Below are positions 1 through 6,795 of a stretch of 9,342 nt of DNA, piece after piece (positions within the stretch are counted from its first letter, which is position 1; each line of letters begins with the position of its first letter). Source of the stretch: Candidatus Beckwithbacteria bacterium (GTDB taxonomy: Bacteria > Patescibacteriota > Microgenomatia > UBA1400 > UBA1449); assembly GCA_012798485.1 (NCBI GenBank), contig JAAZND010000087.1, positions 1 to 9,342 on the forward strand, in the 5' to 3' direction. The translations under genes and the position numbers were made by a program. The notes under the pieces are model-generated. The model was not told where the DNA came from. It made no database searches and was given only the letters and a program-made list of their open reading frames with translations.

Positions 1-56
1 ACCTAACAAGCGACTTGTTTGAGTGGCTGTTAGATCTAAACAGAAACAAGAAATAA
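1..56 (+). CDS. C-terminal tail of an unidentified ORF entering from outside (partial)
   Basis: From base 3 the frame reads LTSDLFEWLLDLNRNKK and stops at TAA 54-56. The mix of hydrophobic, acidic and finally basic residues resembles a real protein C-terminus, and this part of the repeat looks less AT-rich than the DNA next to it. Because the same tail occurs in the inverted copy, the most natural candidate is the transposase or other protein of a repeated element, but I do not recognise the family from 17 residues. A stop-free stretch this short can also occur by chance. Confidence 0.35.
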   Translation, partial: LTSDLFEWLLDLNRNKK

Positions 57-139
57 TCTTTTTCTGTTTATAGTTACTAATTGGTCTATTATGACAAGAC
101 ATTTAGCTATTTTAACATGCTAAATGCTAGTCTAGACCC
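1..139. repeat. Left copy of 139-bp terminal inverted repeat
   Basis: Bases 1-139 are the exact reverse complement of 9203-9341; position p pairs with 9342-p. Identity stops sharply after the CCC at 137-139: base 140 is T where the other copy would require A, and the inner flanks are then unrelated. The repeat contains dyads: 3-8 with 28-33, 37-46 with 61-70 (10-bp arms), 83-88 with 133-138, and 100-107 with 119-126. A frame open from the window edge ends at TAA 54-56. The repeat is most simply the 3' end of a multi-copy mobile element at which a contig stopped. A true terminal repeat of a linear element is the alternative. The outer boundary cannot be seen. Confidence 0.95.
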
Positions 140-232
140 TCATTTATATTATATAAGACTTCTAGTAAAATGAAAAATAGAATCTAGTTTCTACCAGTAG
201 TTTTTTTAAATTACATATTCAATATGTTTATT

Positions 233-261
233 TTTAAAAAATAGCTTAAATCACCTATAAT
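233..261 (+). promoter_or_regulatory. Candidate sigma-70-like promoter upstream of the glycosyltransferase
   Basis: A perfect TATAAT lies at 256-261, with TTTAAA (4/6 match to TTGACA) at 233-238 and a 17-bp spacer. Transcription would start near 268, inside the first of the three phased repeats. The DNA is so AT-rich that a chance TATAAT is likely, so this is tentative. A second weak option is TTGAAA at 356-361 with CTTAAT at 379-384. Confidence 0.3.
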
Positions 262-327
262 AAATTAGTGGTGTCAAAATACCAAATTAGTGGTGTCAAA
301 CTATTGCAAAAGTGGTGTAATTTGTTT
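262..327. repeat. Three tandem direct repeats with 22-bp period
   Basis: AAATTAGTGGTGTCAAA occurs exactly at 262-278 and 284-300. A third, degenerate copy keeps AGTGGTGT at 311-318. The AGTGGTGT cores start at 267, 289 and 311, exactly 22 bp apart, which puts them on about the same face of the helix. The spacers differ, so this is an array of protein-binding-type sites rather than a slippage repeat. Possible roles are an operator just downstream of the candidate TATAAT, or transposase/iteron sites from a mobile-element end. No cognate protein is visible in the window. Confidence 0.85.
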
Positions 328-361
328 TATAGTTAAAATAAGTACAAAAATCATATTGAAA

Positions 362-381
362 AAGTCATTTAAATATGACTT
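362..381. promoter_or_regulatory. Dyad symmetry upstream of the glycosyltransferase
   Basis: AAGTCAT (362-368) and ATGACTT (375-381) are perfect 7-bp inverted arms around a 6-bp TTAAAT spacer. The dyad lies about 50 bp before the ATG at 431 and between the hexamers of the weak TTGAAA/CTTAAT promoter option. Its size suits a dimeric repressor site. No T-run follows, so it is not a terminator. Confidence 0.4.
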
Positions 382-430
382 AATTAATGGTGATGGTTTT
401 TGATGAAAGAATTAATAAAATTTTTGAAAA

Positions 431-1654
431 ATGAATAGCTTGCCAAAAATATTCATGATCGGCTGGGAATTTCCTCCAAACAATGCGGGAGGATTAGGCA
501 TTGCATGTGAAGGTTTAACTAAAGCTTTGGCTAAACAGCATATTTCCCAAATTTTTACTTTACCAAAAGTACTTCCAATACAAACAGATTATTTAGAGTT
601 TGCTTCTTTAGATGACCCTTTTTTTACTCAACTGCATGTTAATATGAAACTTTACCCAAGCTATGGCGGAATGACAAAAGATCAATGGAATTACTTAGCT
701 ACGAAGTCGGCTTTAGCTGGGAATTCTCACAATCTGATTGAACAGGCATACGAATATGCAAATTTGGTTTCCATTTTATCGCAAAAATACGATCATGATC
801 TTATTCATGGACATGATTGGTTTACTTATCCAGCAGCAATTGCAGCTAAAAAAGCTACTGGAAATCCAATGCTAGTTCATGTCCATGCAACCGAATTTGA
901 TCGTACTTTGGCTGGCAGTGAAGATCCAAGAATTTGTCGTATAGAATATGAAGGCTTATCAAATGCAGACAAAGTGATCGCTGTTTCTGAATATACCAGA
1001 CAAATGGTAGCCTCTAAGTATCAAATTCCTTTATCAAAGATAGAAGTCGTCCATAATGGTGTAGATTTGCAGAAGCAAAGATCTTATTATATTTCCAATG
1101 AAGAATTGGATCTGTTTGCTAGAGGTCACAAAATTGTCGTTTTTGTGGGTCGGCTTACAAGCCAGAAAGGCCCTGATTATTTTGTAAAAATTGCTGAAAA
1201 AGTCTCGCGTGCAGTTCCAGAAGCTTTATTTGTGATTGCTGGAAGCGGCGATATGTATAGACAAATTGTGATGCAATCCGGACAAAGTCGATTAACTGGC
1301 AAACTTTTATTTTCTGGATTTTTGAGAGACCGACAAAAAGAATTTTTATATCGACGCGCTGATTTATTTATTATGCCCTCAATCTCTGAACCTTTTGGAA
1401 TTGTTCCTCTTGAAGCGGCTGCGGCTTTTACACCAGTTATTATTTCTAATCAATCTGGAGTTAAAGAAGTTTTACATTCGGCTATTTGTGCTGATTTTTG
1501 GGATACTGATTATATTGCCAAAAAAGCGATAGAAGTTTTAACTGATCCTCTTTATTCTTACTACTTAAGAGAAAATGGAGCAAGAGAAGTAGAACAAATC
1601 ACTTGGGATAGAGCGGCAAGTAAATGTATTAATGTTTATCAAAGCTTACTTTAA
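431..1654 (+). CDS. GT-B glycosyltransferase, glycogen/starch synthase-like (GT4/GT5 type)
   Basis: The 407-residue protein is predicted to transfer a sugar from an activated nucleotide donor to a growing glycan, and is probably cytosolic (no signal peptide or membrane segment). The N-terminal Rossmann domain has GWEFPPNNAGGLG (11-23), matching the donor/acceptor glycine loop of glycogen synthase-like enzymes, and HGHDW (126-130). VHNGVD (207-212) marks the domain linker. The C-terminal domain has GRLTSQKG (240-247) and the E-x7-E donor-binding motif with E320 and E328 in SEPFGIVPLEAAA. It is shorter than bacterial GlgA (about 480 aa), so the substrate could be alpha-glucan, trehalose or another glycan. 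The GH57 gene follows after 38 bp, which favours alpha-glucan metabolism. No Shine-Dalgarno precedes the ATG; this start gives the normal N-terminus ahead of the first beta strand. Confidence 0.9.
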   Translation: MNSLPKIFMIGWEFPPNNAGGLGIACEGLTKALAKQHISQIFTLPKVLPIQTDYLEFASLDDPFFTQLHVNMKLYPSYGGMTKDQWNYLATKSALAGNSHNLIEQAYEYANLVSILSQKYDHDLIHGHDWFTYPAAIAAKKATGNPMLVHVHATEFDRTLAGSEDPRICRIEYEGLSNADKVIAVSEYTRQMVASKYQIPLSKIEVVHNGVDLQKQRSYYISNEELDLFARGHKIVVFVGRLTSQKGPDYFVKIAEKVSRAVPEALFVIAGSGDMYRQIVMQSGQSRLTGKLLFSGFLRDRQKEFLYRRADLFIMPSISEPFGIVPLEAAAAFTPVIISNQSGVKEVLHSAICADFWDTDYIAKKAIEVLTDPLYSYYLRENGAREVEQITWDRAASKCINVYQSLL

Positions 1655-1684
1655 ACTAGATCCTGAAATAAATTCAGGATGACA
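1653..1684. repeat. REP-like palindrome between the glycosyltransferase and GH57 genes
   Basis: ATCCTGAA (1660-1667) and TTCAGGAT (1673-1680) form a perfect 8-bp stem around the loop ATAAA. The flanks are AAACTAG on the left and GACA on the right. This matches the widespread REP-type pattern CTAGAT-CC-hairpin-GG-ATGACA; read on the minus strand it gives the familiar spurious peptide VILNLFQDL. It overlaps the end of the upstream stop codon and sits 8 bp before the GH57 ATG. There is no T-run, so it is not a classical terminator. Confidence 0.8.
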
Positions 1685-1692
1685 CTGATAAT

Positions 1693-2889
1693 ATGGCTGG
1701 TATAAATTTTTATTTTCATGTACATCAACCTTTTCGCCTCCGCAAATATAATGTTTTTGAGGTTGGAAATAATCATGATTATTTTGAACATCCAGAAACT
1801 GGTCTTGATAAAATAGTGATTCAGAAAGTGGCGCAAAAATGCTATTTGCCCATGAATAATTTACTTTTAACTCTTCTTAACCGTTATCCCAATTTTGCTT
1901 TTAGTTTTTCTATTAGTGGAGTTTTTATTGAACAATTGCAAAAATATGCGCCTTATGTTTTAGAAACTTTTCAAAAATTGGTAGCAACCGGCAGAGTTGA
2001 GCTTATTACTGAAACTTTTTATCATTCTTTGGCTTCAATTTATTCTAAATCTGAATTTTATGCGCAAATTGATGCTCATAAAGGCAAACTTAAAGAAGTT
2101 TTTGGTAAAACTCCCAAAATTTTTCGTAATACTGAGCTGATTTATTCCAATGAAATTGCTAAGCTGGTTTATGATTATGGTTTTCTTGGCATGCTGTGTG
2201 AAGGAGTTGATCGTTATCTTTTGTGGCAAAAGCCAAATTATATTTATACAGCCAAAGATTTACCAGATTTTAAATTACTTTTGAAAAATTATAAATTATC
2301 AGATGATATTGCTTTTCGTTTTGGACAGAGAAGCTGGAGTGAATGGCCTTTAAAAGCGGAAAAATATCAAAGCTGGCTTAATGATGCCGGAATTGATAGT
2401 GATGTGATTAATTTATTTATGGATTATGAAACTTTTGGCGAACATCAATGGGAAGATACAGGCATTTTCTTTTTCTTTGAAAAACTAGTGGACTATGTTT
2501 TAGCTGAAGGTAAACATTTTTTCACTACTCCTTCCAAGTCAATTGAATTGTTTAAACCTAGAGGAACTTATGATGTTCCGGAATTGACGTCTTGGGCAGA
2601 TACAGAAAGAGATTTGACCGCATGGAGAGGAAATTCCATTCAATGGGATAGCTTGGAAACAATCTATGAAATGGAACAAGCTATCAAAGCCACAGCTGAT
2701 CCAAGATTAATTCATGATTGGCGACTTTTACAAACCAGCGATCATTTTTATTATATGTGTACCAAATGGTGGAATGATGGTGATGTTCATGCCTATTTTA
2801 GTTCGATGGAATCCCCTTTTGATGGCTACGAAAGATTTAATAACGCTTTGGCAGATTTAAGATGGCGCTTAAATCAATATCAAAATTAA
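1693..2889 (+). CDS. Glycoside hydrolase family 57 (alpha-amylase/glucanotransferase type)
   Basis: The 398-residue retaining glycosidase or transglycosidase would act on alpha-1,4- or alpha-1,6-glucans. It has no signal peptide, so it is probably cytosolic. GH57 motifs appear in order: HVHQP (9-13); VELITETFYHSL near 102-113; the nucleophile region FRNTE with E148; the acid/base region MDYETFGEHQ with D244; and the SWADTERDLTAW region (300-311), typical of the amylase-like subgroup. The length fits a catalytic (beta/alpha)7 barrel plus a helical segment, without extra carbohydrate-binding domains. The glycosyltransferase precedes it and a DUF5752-like gene follows. An AGGA at 1676-1679, 13 nt before the ATG, is the only SD-like motif and is buried in the REP hairpin. 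Exact specificity (amylase, amylopullulanase, branching enzyme or glucanotransferase) cannot be decided from the motifs. Confidence 0.92.
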   Translation: MAGINFYFHVHQPFRLRKYNVFEVGNNHDYFEHPETGLDKIVIQKVAQKCYLPMNNLLLTLLNRYPNFAFSFSISGVFIEQLQKYAPYVLETFQKLVATGRVELITETFYHSLASIYSKSEFYAQIDAHKGKLKEVFGKTPKIFRNTELIYSNEIAKLVYDYGFLGMLCEGVDRYLLWQKPNYIYTAKDLPDFKLLLKNYKLSDDIAFRFGQRSWSEWPLKAEKYQSWLNDAGIDSDVINLFMDYETFGEHQWEDTGIFFFFEKLVDYVLAEGKHFFTTPSKSIELFKPRGTYDVPELTSWADTERDLTAWRGNSIQWDSLETIYEMEQAIKATADPRLIHDWRLLQTSDHFYYMCTKWWNDGDVHAYFSSMESPFDGYERFNNALADLRWRLNQYQN

Positions 2890-2922
2890 AAATTATCTGC
2901 TAAAATAACCTTGTTTAGTTGA

Positions 2923-2940
2923 TTAAATTTTAAAATTTAA
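2923..2940. repeat. Perfect AT-only palindrome in the GH57/DUF5752-like gap
   Basis: TTAAATTTTAAAATTTAA is an 18-bp perfect palindrome with no unpaired loop, in the 99-bp gap before the small gene. It could be a protein site, but a palindrome made only of A and T is weak evidence in DNA this AT-rich. Confidence 0.5.
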
Positions 2941-2988
2941 CTTGAAAAATATTTGTAATTTTTCTTTTTGAATTTTAAATTTGTAAAA

Positions 2989-3333
2989 ATGCCTATTAGA
3001 TTACCAATTCAAACTGTAGAAAGCTGGCTGGTAGATTGCGATCCATCACAAGAATTTGTTTGCATTGATGGAAAAAGAACCAGAAATATCAAAGATTTAG
3101 TTAAAATTTTTGAAAAAATGACTCCTGAGACTTATCTTTATCATGTCAATAAAGATAAAAATGATTTTGATAGCTGGGTGGAGGGCGTTTTCCATAATGG
3201 ACATTTGGCTGCCAATTTTCGTAGCGCCAGATCAAAGAAAGAAGCCTATCAATATGTCAAAAGGCATTATGAGATGTTAATGCGCAACCTTCGTGATTTT
3301 AAATTGAGAGAAGAAAAGAGAAAAAGAAAATAA
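2989..3333 (+). CDS. Small DUF5752-like protein
   Basis: The protein has 114 residues from the ATG at 2989. A TTG at 2968 would add seven residues (Met, then NFKFVK), but ATG is preferred and MPIRLP is a plausible N-terminus. Features seen are EFVCIDGKR (22-30), a helical segment IKDLVKIFEKM, YHVNKDKNDFDSWV (51-64), LAANF (73-77) and a very basic helical tail from about residue 96. The pattern of a helix, then YH, then NDF-x-x-W and LA, recalls DUF5752, an uncharacterised family that I associate with GH57 and glycosyltransferase genes in archaea and candidate phyla. The function is unknown; a role with the two carbohydrate enzymes is inferred from co-location only. No signal peptide or membrane segment is present. 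A strong terminator follows within 20 bp, so it is likely the last gene of the cluster. Confidence 0.75.
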   Translation: MPIRLPIQTVESWLVDCDPSQEFVCIDGKRTRNIKDLVKIFEKMTPETYLYHVNKDKNDFDSWVEGVFHNGHLAANFRSARSKKEAYQYVKRHYEMLMRNLRDFKLREEKRKRK

Positions 3334-3349
3334 AAATTTGATTTTCGTT

Positions 3350-3378
3350 AAAAGCGCTTTGTCAAAAGCGCTTTTTTT
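3350..3378 (+). terminator. Rho-independent terminator after the DUF5752-like gene
   Basis: AAAAGCGC (3350-3357) pairs with GCGCTTTT (3368-3375), with further T/A pairs possible in the loop, and a run of seven T follows (3372-3378). It starts 17 bases after the stop codon and separates the sugar cluster from the transglutaminase-uvrC pair. Confidence 0.9.
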
Positions 3379-3394
3379 ATGATGTAAAAGATAG

Positions 3395-3424
3395 TTTTCA
3401 TTCCTTTTTAAACTAGATTATAAT
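3395..3424 (+). promoter_or_regulatory. Promoter for the transglutaminase-uvrC unit
   Basis: TATAAT (3419-3424) lies 18 bp after TTTTCA (3395-3400; 4/6 match to TTGACA), just after the terminator and 25 bp before the ATG. This gives a 5' leader of about 20 nt. The position between a terminator and a start codon makes it more believable than the hexamers alone. AAACTAGAT (3410-3418), a 9-mer shared with the REP-like elements, fills the end of the spacer. Confidence 0.6.
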
Positions 3425-3449
3425 TTTAACTATAAATAATTTTTATAAC

Positions 3450-5498
3450 ATGAAACTATTTTTTTATTATTTTAAAATTTTTATTTTTATTTTGTTTTTT
3501 GTCTTCTTTTGTAAAACTGCTGTTTTTGCTGAGGAGGAATATTCAACCTCTTTTGATATAGTCTACACTGTCAACGAAATCGGCAACTCTCACGTTCAAC
3601 AAACTATCAAGCTTAAAAATAATCTTGATAATATTTACATTCAGGAATATTCAATTGTGATTGGTTCTAATCAGATTAAAAATATTACTGCTTCTGATAA
3701 TTTTGGCTCTTTAGATCCTAAAGTTGATGTCCAGAATAATTCCACTTCCATCGATTTAACTTTTGGCGAAAAATTAGTAGGCAAAGATAAACAGCGTGAA
3801 GTGCTTTTGAGTTTTGACACAGTTGATTTTGCTACTGTGAAAGGTCAAATTCTGGAGGTTGGTTTCCCTCTTTTTGCCAATAAAGAAAATTTGAGTGAAT
3901 ACAATGTTCGTTTTTCTGTGCCAGCTTCTTTTGGCGAGATTACTCAGATGAACCCGCAGGCTGATTCTTTTTCCCAAAGTAATGGTTATTATCATTATGG
4001 CTTTTCTAAAGGTACTCTTTTAAATAATACCAGCATTTCTGCCACTTTTGGAACTGAACAGATTTATGATTTTTCTTTGCGCTATACCATCGAAAACACT
4101 TTAGATTCCAAAGGCAAAACAGAAATTGCCTTACCTGCTGATACCAATTATCAAAAAGTTTTATATAGTCAAATAGAACCAGCTCCCCAAAATGTCTATG
4201 TTGATGAAGATGGAAATTGGCTGGCAGAATATTTGCTTTCGGCCAAATCATTTTTGCAAGTGACAGCCAAAGGGCAAGCAAAAATTTATCTTCAGCCTTT
4301 GGATAAATTTCAAACAGAGCTAAGCAGCGGACAAATACAAAATTTAATCAAAGCTGATCAATATTGGCAGGTCAATGATCCTGAAGTTGTTAAGTTGGCA
4401 CAAGAGCTTAAAACCCCCAAAAATATTTATGACTATTTAGTCAAAAATTTTATTTATGATTATGGAAGACTGCAAACAAACACAGAAAGATTTGGTGCAG
4501 TTAAGGCTTTACAAAATCCAGAGAGCGCTATTTGTATGGAATTTACTGACGCTTTTATTGCACTCAGTCGAGCTGCGGGAATTCCGGCAAGAGAACATAA
4601 TGGTTATGCTTATACTCAAAATTCAACACTGCGACCTTTATCCTTCTCTCAAGATGTTTTACATGCCTGGCCAGAATATTATGATAGTCAGAAAAAACAA
4701 TGGCTTCAGGTTGATCCGACTTGGGGAAACACCACCGGCGGTTTGAATTTTTTTGATAAATTTGATTTGGACCATTTCACCTTTATTACTCATGGCAATG
4801 AAAGCACTTATCCGATCACGGTTGGTTCATATCGAACCGATTTTACCAAAGGTAAAGATATCGAAGTTGCTTTTGGTCAGACTTTTGATCCAGTCAAAAA
4901 AACTCAACTTGAATTACAGTTTTTAGAATCTGGCATTGTCGGTTTACCTGTCAATGGAACTTTAAAACTTAAAAATATTGGCAATAGCGCTATTTATGAT
5001 GAAAAGTTGTCAATTGTGTTTATCAAAAATAAAGAAACAATTTTGACTGAAGAAAAAACTATTGATATTTTGCCTCCATTTGCCAATTGGGAAATTCCCA
5101 TCAATTACAATACAGATCTGTTTGAACAAAGCGGCATTTACCAGCTTCAAATTCAGTTTATGGATCAAAAAGTAGAGAAAAGTTTCAACCTTAAATCTTA
5201 TCTTGGATTCTTAGGAAAAAAGAAGACAGAAAGAGTTGTCAGCCAATGGACAGGAAATGAACAAGCATATGTTTTGCAACTGGGAGACAAAAACAGTTTT
5301 AACTTTTTTGATTTGATGAATAAAAAAGATGAAGTGATAAACATTTTATTTATTATTCTAGGTTTTTTAATTGCTATTTTAATGAATAGAATATTGCTAA
5401 AAAAATTTGCTAAAAAAACAATCAATGAAGAAAAAATAGATTTACTTTTGCAAAAAAACGGAAAAACCGACAAAATAGAAAATTCTCATAGTTTATAA
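3450..5498 (+). CDS. Exported transglutaminase-like cysteine protein with C-terminal membrane anchor
   Basis: The protein has 682 residues. A signal peptide covers about 1-27 (hydrophobic F/I/L core, then AVFA before EEE). Residues about 30-290 form a beta-rich extracellular region with no confident family. The transglutaminase-like core has the triad C362 (AICMEF), H405 (LHAWPEYY) and D422 (QVDPTW), as in bacterial and archaeal transglutaminase-like papain-fold proteins. Residues about 470-590 look like a beta-sandwich (Ig/CARDB-like) domain, a transmembrane helix lies at about 629-650, and a basic tail of about 30 residues ends it. The protein would sit outside the membrane facing the envelope. 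Such proteins may act as peptidases, amidases or crosslinkers, and the substrate cannot be told. uvrC follows after 7 bp and is probably co-transcribed, but a functional link is not implied. No Shine-Dalgarno is visible. Confidence 0.85.
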   Translation: MKLFFYYFKIFIFILFFVFFCKTAVFAEEEYSTSFDIVYTVNEIGNSHVQQTIKLKNNLDNIYIQEYSIVIGSNQIKNITASDNFGSLDPKVDVQNNSTSIDLTFGEKLVGKDKQREVLLSFDTVDFATVKGQILEVGFPLFANKENLSEYNVRFSVPASFGEITQMNPQADSFSQSNGYYHYGFSKGTLLNNTSISATFGTEQIYDFSLRYTIENTLDSKGKTEIALPADTNYQKVLYSQIEPAPQNVYVDEDGNWLAEYLLSAKSFLQVTAKGQAKIYLQPLDKFQTELSSGQIQNLIKADQYWQVNDPEVVKLAQELKTPKNIYDYLVKNFIYDYGRLQTNTERFGAVKALQNPESAICMEFTDAFIALSRAAGIPAREHNGYAYTQNSTLRPLSFSQDVLHAWPEYYDSQKKQWLQVDPTWGNTTGGLNFFDKFDLDHFTFITHGNESTYPITVGSYRTDFTKGKDIEVAFGQTFDPVKKTQLELQFLESGIVGLPVNGTLKLKNIGNSAIYDEKLSIVFIKNKETILTEEKTIDILPPFANWEIPINYNTDLFEQSGIYQLQIQFMDQKVEKSFNLKSYLGFLGKKKTERVVSQWTGNEQAYVLQLGDKNSFNFFDLMNKKDEVINILFIILGFLIAILMNRILLKKFAKKTINEEKIDLLLQKNGKTDKIENSHSL

Positions 5499-5505
5499 TA
5501 GCCTC

Positions 5506-6795
5506 ATGGTTATCATCCAATCAATTTTTACCAAAATCCAAAATGCTCCGCAAACTCCAGGCATATATATTTTTAAAAACCAAACTGGAGAAGTTTTGTA
5601 TATCGGCAAAGCTATTAATTTAAAAAAAAGATTACTTTATTATGCTAAAAGTGAAGAAGATTTAACTCCCAAAACTGCCAATTTTCTTGCTCAGGCGCGA
5701 AAACTGGAATATGTGATTGTAGACAGTGATCTTGAAGCCATTCTTCTGGAAATTAATCTTATCCGTACACTTAAACCTAAATATAATATTACTTCTAAAG
5801 ACGATAAAAGACCTTTGTATGTCCAGATTACCAATGACGAAATTCCGCTTGTCAAAACTGCCAGAATGGAAGTTAAAGGTCAAGGTGAATTTATTGGCCC
5901 CTTCCCTTCAGCGCAGAAATTAAAATCAATTTTAAAGCATTTACGAAAAATTTTTCCTTATCATTCTGCTTCGCTAAGAAGTAAAAAATCAAATTTGTAC
6001 ATCGATTTAGGTCTGGCGCCAAATTTGCTACAAAATCAAAATGCCAAATTACTTAACAAGAACAAGAAACAATATCAGAAAGATTTGCGCCGGCTTCGAC
6101 TTTTTCTCAAAGGTAAAATTAAAAAGGTGATACAAATACTTGAAAAAGAAATGAAAGAAAAGGCTTTAAAACAAGAATATGAAAAAGCTCAAGAATTGAA
6201 ACAACAGATCGAAGCCATCCAAGATTTACTTTTGCCCAGTCCGCAAATTGGTCAATATTTAACAAATTATAGTTTAAAATTAGAACTGGCAAAATCCCAG
6301 CTTAAAAATCTTAGTCAGTTTCTTGGAATTGATGAAATATATCGAATTGAAGGCTATGATATTGCTAATACTGCTGGAACTAATGCGACTGCATCGATGG
6401 TGGTTTTTGAAAAAGGATTGCCAAATACGTCGCAATATCGTCATTTTAAAATCCGAAAGCTTGATAAGCCAAATGATCCCTTAATGATGGCACAGGCTTT
6501 ACAAAGACGTTTTACTCATCCAGAGTGGGCAATGCCTGATTTAATTCTCCTTGATGGTGGAAAAGGACAGCTTAGTGTGGTTTTAAAAAATTTACTAAAG
6601 TTAAATATTCCTATTATCGGTCTTACTAAAAAGGAAGAAAAAATTATTATTCCTGATAATCATAAATTTAAAACTATTACTCCTCCATTTGACGCTCCTT
6701 ACTTACTTTTACTACGGGCTGTAAGAGATGAGGCACATCGTTTTGCAACCACATATCACAAAAAAGTCAGAGAGAAAAAGATGATTAAAAACTAG
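5506..6795 (+). CDS. UvrC-like excinuclease subunit, cysteine-free and lacking the HhH domain
   Basis: UvrC makes the two incisions flanking UvrB-bound DNA damage in nucleotide excision repair. Seen here: a GIY-YIG nuclease domain (about 15-95) with Y21, Y32, K35, R42, E82 and N94; a UVR (UvrB-binding) helical pair at about 208-242; and the RNase H-like nuclease with D285 (YDIAN), D350 (LLDGGKG) and H411 (DEAHRFA). At 429 residues it is far shorter than typical UvrC (about 600), ending right after the third catalytic residue, so the (HhH)2 DNA-binding domain is missing. In the segment that normally holds four 4Fe-4S cysteines (about 153-173, YHSASLRSKKSNLY and LGLAPN) all are replaced, and the protein has no Cys at all. 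Catalytic residues are intact, so it is probably functional. The stop TAG (6793-6795) lies inside a motif shared with the REP-like elements. Confidence 0.93.
   Translation: MVIIQSIFTKIQNAPQTPGIYIFKNQTGEVLYIGKAINLKKRLLYYAKSEEDLTPKTANFLAQARKLEYVIVDSDLEAILLEINLIRTLKPKYNITSKDDKRPLYVQITNDEIPLVKTARMEVKGQGEFIGPFPSAQKLKSILKHLRKIFPYHSASLRSKKSNLYIDLGLAPNLLQNQNAKLLNKNKKQYQKDLRRLRLFLKGKIKKVIQILEKEMKEKALKQEYEKAQELKQQIEAIQDLLLPSPQIGQYLTNYSLKLELAKSQLKNLSQFLGIDEIYRIEGYDIANTAGTNATASMVVFEKGLPNTSQYRHFKIRKLDKPNDPLMMAQALQRRFTHPEWAMPDLILLDGGKGQLSVVLKNLLKLNIPIIGLTKKEEKIIIPDNHKFKTITPPFDAPYLLLLRAVRDEAHRFATTYHKKVREKKMIKN

Larger units (their letters stand above)
140..430. other. Non-coding region upstream of the glycosyltransferase
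   Basis: This 291-base AT-rich stretch has no credible gene. It holds ATCTAGTTT (182-190, the reverse complement of a motif also seen at the two REP-like elements), a TATAAT at 256-261, the phased repeats at 262-327, and a dyad at 362-381. An 11-codon frame at 403-438 overlaps the next gene's start by 8 nt, but nothing indicates that it is translated. Confidence 0.7.

Noticed and set aside
262..327. CRISPR array
   Set aside because: Units are 17 bp with 5-bp gaps, there are only three copies and no cas gene; spacing is far too short.
403..438. An 11-codon ATG frame overlapping the glycosyltransferase start, as a leader peptide
   Set aside because: There is no ribosome site, no run of regulatory codons and no attenuator hairpin after it; in AT-rich DNA it is expected by chance.
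1651..1836. Minus-strand frame of 61 codons ending in VILNLFQDLV across the start of GH57
   Set aside because: This peptide is a well-known artefact of reading through a REP palindrome, and the rest overlaps the GH57 gene.
4456..4746. A 96-codon + frame inside the transglutaminase gene
   Set aside because: It is an out-of-frame shadow of the catalytic region, with no recognisable protein features.
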